A stretch of DNA of 64,000 nt from Nematostella vectensis (lineage: Eukaryota > Cnidaria > Anthozoa > Actiniaria > Edwardsiidae): NCBI RefSeq assembly GCF_932526225.1, contig NC_064040.1:4523681-4587680 (forward strand). Reading direction: 5' to 3'. This document shows positions 24,101-34,500 of this stretch, one piece after another. The notes beneath the pieces are model-generated. The model had not been told where the DNA came from, searched no databases, and was given only the letters and a program-made list of their open reading frames with translations. Position 1 is the stretch's first letter, and every line of letters begins with the position of its first letter. Position numbers and translations under genes: made by a program.

Positions 24101-25601
24101 CCCACGCGCGGAGCTCGCGAAACGAACTGCAGAAGCCACAAGATATGTGTATCATGAAACGAGATATCCCGTGCCTGACCCGCAAGACACGATGTCACCC
24201 GAACAACCAAATTATTACTCACGGGATACGCGCGACGTGACGTCACGTGATCAAGCTACGGGATATCCCTCGCCCGTCCCTCAAGACACGAGGTCACCTG
24301 GTCAAGTAATGGGATACCATTCCCGGGAATCCCGTAAATCGGAGTCACCGAACTTGAAATATACGGAAAGGGCAACTCGCTCTACGGAGTCACCCGCGTG
24401 TAACACGCACTACTATACCGAGGAGAAGGCGCGTGAAATGCGATCACCGGAGCATGAAACAAGCGTGTCGCATCGTGATACGGGATCGCCTCCGCGTGAC
24501 ACACGGTGTGGTTCACGAACAGTCTCACCTGCGGAAACACCGCGGTACACGAACTTCACCGAGTGTCAAGGCTCGACCACGTACGAACCACACGCTACCA
24601 TGACAACAGACACACCACACGTGCACACGGAAGGCTCTCCGACTACTGCTCATGCAAGGTCACGTGAACCTCAATCTGTGAATGGCTTTTCACCCACCGG
24701 TCCGGTTAACGGACAGCCGACCAACTCTACGAGCTCGAGTCCATTCAGCGTGACTTCCGCAGACACTATTATCAACCCTACGGCGGCATACGTGCGTCCC
24801 GGGATGGTCCCGCGGGAAATTATCCCGCCACTACGGGACGGTTCGGGCGGACCCATGGTCGAGTACATCAAGACGGACTCCATATGCGGGAGACCGCTGA
24901 TCAGCTGGAACGCGCGGAATGTGGCGGATTTTGTAGCCGCGACGGACTGTGCGGACAGTGCGGTGATCTTCCTAGAGCAGGTACATTACGAGTAAGGGGT
25001 ATATTAGAGGGCGGGCAAATACCAAATAATACCCTGAATAAACAAAGGCTGGATCTCACTAGGACGCAACGCACGTAATTATTCAATATTCGCTGGAATA
25101 AAGCAAAAGCGAGCACAAGAGAACGCTTGAGCTTGTGTTTGACAGATTCTCACTTGTTTCGTTATTGCGTTTGCTCTTGCCCTTGCGATTGCATGCTAGT
25201 GAGAACCAACCGTTTTTTTATTTCGTGGCTACCATGGCGGCTACAGCAAAATTTCTCTGGCCCATTTATACCCCTTCCCTTTGTCCGAAGGTTTACATGT
25301 GACTTAGTCTATCGGATCAAAGCCTGATTTTCATGTCTAATCGATCCGAACTGGATTATTGCATTTGCATATTATTGCCCTTGCGATAAGTGTTAAATTC
25401 TGCTTTTAACTTATTAGTAATGTGTACTTTTCTCCTTTTTGTAATTAGTGCTTGTTTTTTTGTCTACAGGATATTGACGGCAAAGCTCTGCTTCTTCTTT
25501 CGCAAGACATATTCGTGAATAAACTTAACCTGAAACTGGGAACTGCCATAAAATTATACAACCACATATCCAACTTACGTTCAGCGATGCTCATGCGATG
25601 A
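18122..25601 (+). CDS. Polycomb-type SAM-domain protein with long disordered region
   Basis: Eight exons join in phase: 18122-18709, 21456-21522, 21899-22410, 22594-22672, 22859-22917, 23321-23369, 23665-24980 and 25470-25601 (TGA), giving 933 residues. The C-terminus (about 862-927) is a SAM domain: W-x3-V-x2-F, CADSAVIFLEQ, then DIDGKALLLLSQD and NLKLGTAIKLYNHI. This DIDGxALLLL and LKLG pattern is typical of the Polyhomeotic/L3MBT/SFMBT/SAMD7-11 group, whose SAM domains polymerise or hetero-associate in chromatin complexes. Residues about 26-70 are a basic helical stretch rich in Arg, Lys and Glu. The middle is low-complexity with repeated RTEQTTRV and MSEQTARV units and many RSPxQ/TSP motifs. 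No FCS zinc finger or MBT repeat is seen. Start: first in-frame ATG. Splicing at every junction preserves phase. Confidence 0.8.
18710..21455 (+). other. Intron 1 of the SAM gene
   Basis: About 2.7 kb, AT-rich, no open frame that looks coding. Its 3' end holds a 74-bp tandem repeat. Confidence 0.6.
21200..21455. repeat. 74-bp tandem repeat, about 3.5 copies
   Basis: Unit containing TTTCTACATATTCCCATTAT, CTACTCGGATAAATAATC, TTTGCCATGG and TTTTTCTGACATTG. The last copy merges into the acceptor of SAM exon 2 (TCTGCTAG), so the acceptor lies inside the repeat and may have been created by it. Confidence 0.8.
21640..21845. repeat. G-rich tract plus dispersed repeat, copy 1
   Basis: A G run (about 21649-21670) is followed by a copy of a family with core GCCAGAAAGCCATATGTAAC, then AAAAAA and CCCCTCCC. 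Related copies are near 28790 and 48010. Confidence 0.65.
22920..23300. repeat. CACATCCACACACGAT repeat in a SAM-gene intron
   Basis: Irregular tandem units of CACATCCACACACGAT with GTGTACACAT interruptions, decaying rightwards into GATCAAATCC-type units. Intron 5 of the SAM-domain gene. Confidence 0.85.
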
Positions 25602-25754
25602 ATTATCTTATTATGCTAATACATCCGCTCTGCTTATGAAAATGCGGTCGTGCCGGGTGGTAAAACAACGTTATGGACTTTATTGGACGATAAATTACAT
25701 TTGGTTTAGAGTATATGAAAGATATTGAACCATATATACGTATTACATGACAAA

Positions 25755-25760
25755 AATAAA
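25755..25760 (+). terminator. Poly(A) signal of the SAM gene
   Basis: AATAAA, 154 bp after the TGA stop codon, in AT-rich 3' flank. Confidence 0.5.
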
Positions 25761-25854
25761 GAATATATATTTTTGCGAGGGAAATGGTGCATTCATGCGA
25801 TTTTATTGTTCTCTGATGGGCGCATTTTTCGCCCAGGAGCTTGTGTGTACCTGA

Positions 25855-27625
25855 CTAGAACTTCACTTGCACATCACCTAGTGTGTGCATGACGAACACT
25901 GCCCACATCACCTAGTGTGTACAAGACGAGCACTGCGCACATCACCTAGTGTGTACAAGACGAGCACTGCCCACATCACCTAGTGTGTACAAGACGAGCA
26001 CTGCGCACATCACCTAGTGTGTACAAGACGAGCACTGCGCACATCACCTAGTGTGTACAAGACGAGCACTGCGCACATCACCTAGTGTGTACAAGACAAG
26101 CACTGCGCACATCACCTAGTTTGTACATGACGAGCACTGCGCACATCACCTAGTGTGTACAAGACGAGCACTGCGCACATCACCTAGTGTGTACAAGACG
26201 AGCACTGCGCACATCACCTAGTTTGTACATGACGAGCACTGCGCACATCACCTAGTGTGTACAAGACGAGCACTGCGCACATCACCTAGTGTGTACATGA
26301 CGAGCACTGCGCACATCACCTAGTGTGTACAAGACGAGCACTGCGCACATCACCTGGTGTGTACAAGACAAGCACTGCGCACATCACCTAGTGTGTACAA
26401 GACGAGCACTGCCCACATCGCCTAGTGTGTACATGACGAGCACTGCGCACATCACCTAGTGTGTACATGACGAGCACTGCGCACATCACCTAGTGTGTAC
26501 ATGACGAGCACTGCGCACATCACATAGTGTGTACAAGACGAGCACTGCGCACATCACCTAGTGTGTACAAGACGAACACTGCCCACATCACCTAGTGTGT
26601 ACATGACGAGCACTGCGCACATCACCTAGTGTGTACATGACGAGCACTGCGCACATCACCTAGTGTGTACATGACGAGCACTGCGCACATCACCTAGTGT
26701 GTACATGACGAGCACTGCGCACATCACCTAGTGTGTACATGACGAGCACTGCGCACATCACCTAGTGTGTACAAGACGAGCACTGCGCACATCACCTAGT
26801 GTGTACAAGACGAGCACTGCGCACATCACCTAGTGTGTACATGACGAGCACTGCGCACATCACCTAGTGTGTACAAGACGAGCACTGCGCACATCGCCTA
26901 GTGTGTACAAGACGAGCACTGCCCACATCACCTAGTGTGTACATGACGAGCACTGCGCACATCACATAGTGTGTACAAGACGAGCACTGCGCACATCACC
27001 TAGTGTGTACAAGACGAACACTACCCACATCACCTAGTGTGTACATGACGAGCACTGCGCACATCACCTAGTGTGTACATGACGAGCACTGCGCACATCA
27101 CCTAGTGTGTACATGACGAGCACTGCGCACATCACCTAGTGTGTACATGACGAGCACTGCGCACATCACCTAGTGTGTACATGACGAGCACTGCGCACAT
27201 CACCTAGTGTGTACAAGACGAGCACTGCGCACATCACCTAGTGTGTACAAGACGAGCACTGCCCACATCACCTAGCGTGTACATGGCGAGCACTGCGCAC
27301 ATCACCTAGTGTGTACATGACGAGCACTGCGCACATCACCTAGTTCGTACATGAAAAGCACTGTGCGCATCAGCTAGTGTGTACATGACGAGCACTGCGC
27401 ACATCACCTAGTGTGTGTATTACGGGTACTGCGCACATCACCTGGTGTGTACATGACGAGCACTGCGCACATAACATAGTGTGTATATGACGAGTTCTGC
27501 GCGCATCACCTAGTGTGTACAAGACGAGCACTGCGCACATCACCTAGTGTGTGTATATTGCGATTGCTGCGCAAATCACTAAGTGTGTACATGACGAGCA
27601 CTACGTACATCGCCTGTGCACGTCA
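25855..27625. repeat. 34-bp minisatellite, about 51 copies
   Basis: Unit GCACATCACCTAGTGTGTAC followed by AAGACGAGCACTGC. Copies vary mainly at AAGACG/ATGACG and GCGCAC/GCCCAC. Each unit holds two 6-bp palindromes, TGTACA and TGCGCA (where present). The left and right ends are diverged. Higher-order blocks are visible: the same run of variants recurs near 26410-26600 and 26890-27060. Confidence 0.95.
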
Positions 27626-27629
27626 CACG

Positions 27630-28535
27630 AAAAGCGCTGCGCCTCAAATCATATTATGTACATTTGTAAAGAGAAGGAAACAATGCTTTTTTCTACTGCA
27701 TTTATTGATTTCGTGTTTTAAGTTGCAATTATGCTTGTAATAAATGCAGAACTTTTTCATCCGAATTTCATCCATGGTTCCTGGCGTTTAAGAAGATTGC
27801 AAAGTCTTATATCATGGGGTTCTGTCCACGGTCGTCACACACTCACTAGCATCTGCCACAAGTTTTCTTGCATTTGCGACGGACATATTCAGAGATTCGA
27901 CATTTATGTTTCATCCTCCGACAGATAAAGGAGTGCCCACTGTCTCGACAATCTACAAATAGGAAATACTTGTCTCTTATTACGAATAAATAGTATTTCT
28001 AATCATAGCTACTGGCAAGCCACGTACAACAAATGTTTCAAGATACGATTATGAAGATATCTTACAGCGCAATAAGAGAATTGGATATTTAGAAATATCT
28101 TGCAATTTCTTTATAATGTCTCTTTACTGAGTAAAGCCAGTAGTCAAACGTTAAAGAAGGCCAATCAAGCCACCATTTTATGCTCCCGCTCAATGCCGAG
28201 TCGCACAAAGCATCCATTTCCATCGGCTAATGCAAGCAAGTAACTAAGATATTTTCAATCCAATATCGTCAAGAACATATAAGACTTCATTCGTAAATTG
28301 TTATTTCGAAGTTTTCTTGCAAATTTATCGCTGTATTTCCAATGATAAACAGTAACGAAGGGGTGAGTGATTGACATTCTTTAAAAGACGTTGGACCTTG
28401 TTTGATACTAGGTATCATATATCTCTGTCAGCTTTATTCAAATTTATTAATTATTATTTAATGAATTAATTATTTCTAAATCTTTATGAATTAGCAAAAT
28501 ATCAAGAGTGAGATGGCGTCTATTTTCATCGGCTG
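27630..28535. other. Intergenic, no feature recognised
   Basis: AT-rich DNA between the 34-bp array and the ShKT gene. Short open frames only. Confidence 0.45.
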
Positions 28536-28544
28536 ATCTCAGGT

Positions 28545-28605
28545 AGCCCCCCTCGCAGACGGGCGAGCGACACCTGCCTAAAAACGCCTGCGAGGGAGGC
28601 TAGAT
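28545..28605. repeat. Short inverted repeat (GCCTGCGAGGGAGGCT type)
   Basis: AGCCCCCCTCGCAGACG pairs with CGCCTGCGAGGGAGGCT across a 25-bp loop. The same right arm, preceded by CTAAAAACGCC, is found near 46730, so this is a dispersed element. Confidence 0.6.
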
Positions 28606-28789
28606 TTCAGAAGGCTGTTGGGATATTTAGTAAAGTAGCTTTGCCTATTTTAGATCGTGGTCTATTCTACTAGAGTTGTCTTCCAATGTCTTCCAATATT
28701 AAAAGAAAACAATAACAAGGTGTGGCTGACTGAAGGGCTCTGCAAATAATCATATAATTCTTATACTTTCTAAATATTTCACAGGAGCG

Positions 28790-28915
28790 GAGGGGGTTTA
28801 ACCCCCCCCCCCCCTTGGGCTACTAGAAAGCCATATGTAACAAAAATTTTCCCCCTCCCCCCTTTGTCACTGAGCCAAACCCCACCTTTAGCGAAAAGCT
28901 AGATCCGCCCCAGTT
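28790..28915. repeat. Dispersed repeat, copy 2
   Basis: C-rich copy with TAGAAAGCCATATGTAAC, AAAAATTT and GCGAAAAGCTAGATCCGCCC, sharing blocks in the same order with the copy at 21720-21840. Confidence 0.65.
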
Positions 28916-29092
28916 TCAAATACATTGTGCCATGGATCATTTTACACTAGACCAGTAGAGCTCTCTTGACTAGACATTATGTGACACACGGAACATGTTT
29001 AAGGAGCCCCATTTAGCCTTTTGCTATTTTTATTCAATATGTAAAGAACAACCCTGTGAAGAAATCTCGAAATACAAAATATGAGAACATTT

Positions 29093-30535
29093 TTATAGGA
29101 ACGTCCAGCCGAAGATTTCAACAAACTCTACGAAAATGTAAATAACATGTCGAGGCTCGGATATTAGTAAAATATTGGTTAGTTTTGTGATGCCTTTGGG
29201 GGGTGGGATCGGAAGGGATTTGGAGGCTTGCCTTTAGGTACACACCTGCGACGTGTTTACGAGAAAATACGATACCAGGGGGGATGGGGGTACTAACCAC
29301 GGAGGGTGGGGGGGGGATGTCGAGGCTTTACGAGTAAATACGATACTCTCCCCAGGGAGGAGGGGGGTACTAATCACGGGGGGTAGGGAGGGATGTGGAG
29401 GCTTTACAAGTTAACACGATACTTTCCCCAGGGGGGGGGGGGGGGTACACACCCTGTGAGCACTGGCGGCAATACTTCTGACAGATGCTTTTGCCGTACA
29501 TCGGACATAACATCAAGCCCATCTGGACCGCCTTCTGTCTACAGAACGGATAGCTGTCCACACACTTTGCATTAGCCCCTGGTGATATCAAACAAACAAA
29601 ATAAAATTCCAATATCAATGATAGCGATCCACGCACTAGGAGTAAGCCCCGTGTAATATCCAGCTTATAATTAAGATCAAGCTGTAACCTCTCTTGTTTG
29701 AAAAAAAGCGTAGTTAATCGAACACTATAGGGAGTGGTATTGGTTGTTTGCTATGATTGACTTCGCCCTTACTCTCAAACTAGACAAGTACTGTGAGTTC
29801 TAGACGGCTACAAATGATAATGAGTGATCAATGTGTTGTAGATCCTTGCGCACATCACCTAGTGTGCATTACTCGAACTGCGCACATCACCTAGTGTGTA
29901 CATGACGATCACTGTGCACATCTCCTAGTGTGTACATGATGAACAATGCGCACATCACCTAATGTGTAATGACGAACAATACGCATTTCACCTAGTGTGT
30001 GTATTACGAGCAATGCGTACATCACCTAGTGTGTGTGCCATACGAGCAATGCGCAGATTCTTTTGAACACTAGAGATTTATGCCTAGTCACACACATGCT
30101 AATGATAAGAATTGGCTCAGTTTTGTTTGGTTTTTGTTCGTCGCGCCTTCGGCCGTTCGGCCATGCCAGAACCACTTATGAAAACCTCTATCGCTTTGAT
30201 AAATTAAGACTTCTAGAGCTTTGATACAATTTAAACGATGCCGATCGAATTTTCGACCACTAAAAAGTTCAAACCTTTTCGCTTTCCGTTTACACGGGAC
30301 CGAACAAAGAAACGACTATACGAAAACCTAACAAACTGTATCCACGCCGTTTCTTTCCTCCGCTATGCATTTATTTTTCTTCATCGTGTAAAATATAAAT
30401 AAATGGAGAAGAAGCGAAGGGCTGTCGCCGAACGAACCTCAAGGTCTAGGAGCAGTGGTCTGTAATCTTTATATACTCACGATTAGCAGAAAGCACGACC
30501 AATAAAACAGCCACCATAGCGCTCAACGCAACCAT
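29093..30535 (-). CDS. ShKT-like cysteine-rich secreted peptide (putative)
   Basis: Exon 1 (30535-30481) encodes a Met-initiated hydrophobic stretch of about 18 residues, a typical signal peptide, and exon 2 (29578-29453) encodes the mature part. Exon 2 holds six cysteines spaced C-x6-C-x11-C-x7-C-x3-C-x2-C, with a conserved Asp two residues after the first Cys and a Lys near the fifth. This pattern fits the ShKT fold of cnidarian potassium-channel-toxin-type and other secreted ShKT peptides. Phases agree (1/1). Exon 3 (29127-29093) is inferred from an acceptor (TTTTCGTAG) in the right phase and would end in TAA, for about 71 residues in all. Signal peptide plus a single ShKT domain suits a secreted toxin-like or signalling peptide; activity cannot be told from sequence. 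No propeptide site is evident. Confidence 0.6.
29215..29450. repeat. G-rich tandem repeat, three copies, in the ShKT gene
   Basis: Units of roughly 65-75 bp contain GAGGCTTTACGAGTAAATAC and CCCCAGGG-rich tracts. The array abuts the exon 2 donor, so any length change there could affect splicing. Confidence 0.65.
29830..30055. repeat. Second, diverged locus of the 34-bp repeat
   Basis: Five to six degenerate copies of CACATCACCTAGTGTGTA, inside intron 1 of the ShKT gene, 2.2 kb from the end of the main array. Confidence 0.8.
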
Positions 30536-30539
30536 ATTC

Positions 30540-31290
30540 CTTGTCCTCCACTTATGGTAGAGTGAAATGTCTAGTCAGTGCTAAAAAAAAAACAAATATT
30601 TAAAACTACAAATAGGCAGAAAGGGGACCATGCACAACAGCTATCCTGCGGGTGTGCGTCGGACCTTAAAAAATGACTATTTAGAAAAAAATAGTTTACC
30701 GTAAAATCTAGAACTGAAGTATTGCAAATTAGTTAATTCAACAATTAATAGTGATGAATTGAACATTTGTACGCCATTAAAACCTACAAAAAAGATATTC
30801 AATATTGCCAGGGGAATGCTTCGCCGATAAAAACCTTCATGTGCTAATTGCAGGGATCTGATTGGATGATTTGAACATTTCAATATTCATTAGGTATCAA
30901 GCAGTTATTCATAAGGTTTCAAGCTGTTTTTTAAATAAGGTATAGAACGGCGGATGTCATTATTGGTCGAAGCTACGAAACTAATAAAAATTGACTTTGT
31001 CTATATTCCAGTATACAACTTATTCAATTCTTACAACTTTATACAATTTCATTCGCAATAAAATTCGCTAAGTGAAAATTCATATGTGGTAGCCCGCAGT
31101 GGTTCATGGGTAAAGAACGGCACATGTGAATGTACAACCAGCCCTAATTTAATTTTATGTACGCTTATTTGTTTATTTATTTGATACCCATGAAACAATG
31201 CGAGTTACGACAAATAGAATTTCTCCAAGTGCAACTGAATCAGTTTTGTTTTATGTTTTATATGCGTTTTATCAAAGAAATCCTCAAAAC
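30540..31290. other. Intergenic, AT-rich
   Basis: No gene seen. The stretch next to 30535 should contain the 5' flank of the ShKT gene. Confidence 0.45.
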
Positions 31291-31300
31291 GCACGAGTTA

Positions 31301-31435
31301 AGCTAAGTTCAAACGTCGTGTTATCCATGAGCCGTATTCAATGCAAATGCATGTGAATGAATCGAGTCGATTGTTTCATTTGCATGCATTTGCATTGAAT
31401 ACGGCCCATGGATAATACGACGTTTAAACTTAGCC
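31301..31435. mobile_element. MITE with TTA target duplication
   Basis: A 135-bp element with arms of about 55 bp. Its left end reads AGCTAAGTTCAAACGTCGT and its right end ACGACGTTTAAACTTAGCC. TTA flanks both sides (31298-31300 and 31436-31438). The 3-bp TTA duplication is typical of PIF/Harbinger elements. Confidence 0.75.
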
Positions 31436-31639
31436 TTACAAGAAAGAAAAAACACTTAAGGGGGGGGACAAATATCAGAGACGACATCGGGACTGACGAT
31501 CAGTCGGACTGAAGATCGGTCATATACAAGGGAGTCCGGCCGGCATGCTCCCGCGGAGATAAAATTAATCACTAAAAATTGTTAAGACTTTATGGAGAAT
31601 AGCGGCATTAGCGTCATTTCTTATTTTATATATATATAT

Positions 31640-31975
31640 ATTATGTAGGAAGGGTGTCTATTCGTCGCCTCTGTTCTTTTGGGACTACACGTCTCTTTGA
31701 CCCCGACCGGGTCCGTACCTGGAAAACATAGTGTGTCCTAAATGCCGCGCCTTCGGGCTGAATCCTTTGAGATTAGTCTCTGTGTTTTTGTATTTTATCG
31801 ATAAGTGTTCAAGTATCCGTAGTGTAGGGGCAAGCCTCTCCTGGACCTCGTGTTCGTTCGCGTTCCCCTCTCTGCACTAATTCTTGTCTGTTTTTCTATG
31901 TATTTTGCTGTATATCTTTATATATAAGTGTGGAGGAAGCCACACTTAAATAAATACATCAAAAAAATGTGATTT
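31640..31975 (+). mobile_element. Possible 3' end of a retroelement or RNA
   Basis: A segment ends with a perfect 8-bp hairpin (AAGTGTGG / CCACACTT, 31926-31947, loop AGGAAG). AATAAA overlaps the 3' arm (31949-31954), and the tract ends at an A-run near 31970. A hairpin followed by a short A tail is the classic 3' end of 5'-truncated LINE copies. No reverse transcriptase is visible here, so this is a guess from structure. Confidence 0.35.
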
Positions 31976-33120
31976 GGGTACGCATCACTGTAGTTTACTT
32001 TATGACGAACGTTGCGCAAATAGAACAGCAACGGCAAAAAAGAAAAACAATGCAAAATTCAGAAACAGGCGTGAAATGCACTCTGAAATAGACACTGTCT
32101 CATACATCTGAGACGTTCTCCTCCAAGCCACGACGCTCATCGCCTAGAACAGTTTTGTCAAAACTAGTTTAGAATTCAGCGGTTATAAGCATAAGAGTAT
32201 TTTTGACAAAGTATAATCAACTTATCTCGTATCTGTCTCACCGGCTCTGTTCCAGTTCTTTCCAGTTCCAATTCCGGTTATTCCTCTCTTTTTTTCTGGG
32301 TTTTCTGCCTCTTTCAGTAAACCAGCCAAATATAATTTGTATTATTTAAATAGATCATAATCCCTCTCGCTGCCTTATCAGCATGAGGATATAGGGGTTA
32401 TTTGCCGGATGGGAGGTCCGTATCGTGAAATACCGTGACCGAGGTCTTGAAAACACTGACCGAGGCCGATCTGATCGACACTTTGAGGGGGCAGCGCGCG
32501 CAAAATATCGATTCTCGGACCTAGATATAGGAATCTCCGGACCGCTCTATTAGCCAATAGAATGCAATCAGAATGCAAACAGAATGCAGGATTCGTTACC
32601 GTGACCGCTAAAAAAAATAAATGGGAATATCTTCCCTGTCGAGTAAACTACAGAGAAGCGCGAAGTACGCGCCTTCCTTTAAGGCAAAAAGTGGGTCGTT
32701 TATTACCAGGCTTTTTTCCATATGTTACCTTTGGAACGCGCCTGCGAGGGACCAAGGGAAGGCAAGTTGTTTTCCGGCAACACAGCACGCACAGCACAAG
32801 TGAGCACCAGTCAACACAAGCGGAAAGCGCAAGAAAAGCCGGCAGTTGCGTTCTTTTGCGCTTGCGTCAACAAGGCGGTCATGAATATCCAATAACGTTT
32901 GAATGGCCTCCTCTATACCCTGGATACCAGAGGCCCTGAGCTTCGCTGCGACAACTATTTGAGCGATAAGCGTCGTCGCGAAGAACGGTGCCTTTGGTAC
33001 GCAGGGTGCCTCCTCTATGAAACGAAAATACTTTTTATTCGTTTTGTAATGCTAATCCCTTCCTAAAGCTAAAGGATTTATGGCCCGTAAATCACTTTTG
33101 ATTATTTGGCATATACAAGG
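31976..33120. other. Intergenic, no supported gene
   Basis: A 125-codon plus-strand frame at 32562-32939 shows mixed composition, no recognisable motif and no splice support, so I do not call it a gene. Confidence 0.4.
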
Positions 33121-33125
33121 TTAGG

Positions 33126-33221
33126 TTACCCTGGTTCCAGAGCCACGAACGTCTCTCTATTTAGTGGCCAACGAGCTTGCTGGCGAGCTCGGAGACGTTC
33201 GAGGCTCTGGAACCAGGGTAA
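33126..33221. mobile_element. Small inverted-repeat element
   Basis: TTACCCTGGTTCCAGAGCC at the left pairs with GGCTCTGGAACCAGGGTAA at the right (19 bp, perfect). The flanks share AGGTTAGG. Total 96 bp, with short inner arms around ACGTCTC/GAGACGT. Confidence 0.75.
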
Positions 33222-33984
33222 GGTTAGGTTTGCCCAGAAACAGAAAGATTATTCCATAAAGGGTATTCCTTGTTAGATTGTTGGAGTGGATTCAAGAAGT
33301 TTTTAAGGGGGAGTGTTTTCATGCAAGACAAATCTTACAAACTGCGGTCGATGCGAGAAAAGCTCATTGAATAATCTCTTCTTCTCTCAATAACAATTCC
33401 AGGCACAAGAGAACCTTCTACTTAAGCGTTGAAAATTGAAAAAACAAAACAATTTATGCAGAAAGATAATCTAAAAAGTTTGACAAGCATTATTAGAAGG
33501 CAATGTCCTCTTACCTTAAAGTTGCGACACCCCGCGTAACCAACTGAAAAAATAGAAACTGTCAAGACAAGAAAATTTTGAATCAAGACAATGAGGACCA
33601 AATTATCTTTATTGCCGACAATAATGAGTTTTTTACGACTTTTCTTTCTATTATCAGATCATGATAAAGCGTTTTAATGACAGCGAATATTGACATATTT
33701 CATTAGCTCACGACAGCTCTGCGAGCATAAAAGGCGAACTTTTTGATCAAATATATTTTATATCGAACTTTTATTCCTAGAAACTAAATAAAAATAATTA
33801 AACTTGAAAAAATGTGATGCCTTAGATTTTCATAGCATGCCCACATGTTTTTATCATTATGAATGGTACTTAATTATCTAAATTACAGTTAAATTTACTC
33901 GATGCTAAAGCTAACAGATCATTCTCTCGGAATTTTATAGTTTCCTAGTCTTCCCTGCTTACCCTTGCTTGGAGATAAGGGTCA

Positions 33985-34500
33985 AGGTAGCACCTCAAGA
34001 CCCAAGACAGGGTCAAGGTAGCACCCCAAGACCCAAGACAGGGTCAAGGTAGCACCCCAAGAGAGGGTCAAGGTAGCACCCCAAGACCCAAGACAGGGTC
34101 AAGGTAGCACCCCAAGACCCAAGACAGGGTCAAGGTAGCACCCCAAGACCCAAGACAGGGTCAAGGTAGCACCCCAAGACCCAAGAGAGGGTCAAGGTAG
34201 CACCCCAAGACCCAAGAGAGGGTCAATGTAGCACCCTAAGACCCAAGACAGGGTCAAGGTAGCACCCCAAGACAGGGTCAAGGTAGCACCCCAAGACCCA
34301 AGAGATGGTCAATGTAGCACCCCAAGAGAGGGTCAAGGTAGCACCCCAAGACCCAAGACAGGGTCAAGGTAGCACCCCAAGACCCAATAGAGGGTCAAGG
34401 TAGCACCCCAAGACAGATACAAGGTAGCACCCTAAGACCCAAGAGAGGGTCAAGGTAGCACCCCAAGACCCAAGAGAGGGTCAAGGTAGCACCCCAAGAA
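33985..34500. repeat. 31-bp minisatellite
   Basis: Unit GGGTCAAGGTAGCACCCCAA followed by GACCCAAGACA. About 17 copies, some truncated by about 10 bp (units lacking GACCCAAGAC). Intergenic. Confidence 0.95.

Noticed and set aside
25855..27625. CRISPR-like regular repeats
   Set aside because: Units are contiguous with no spacers, and the host is eukaryotic; an ordinary minisatellite.
32562..32939. 125-codon frame
   Set aside because: No recognisable domain, no splice partners, mixed codon use.
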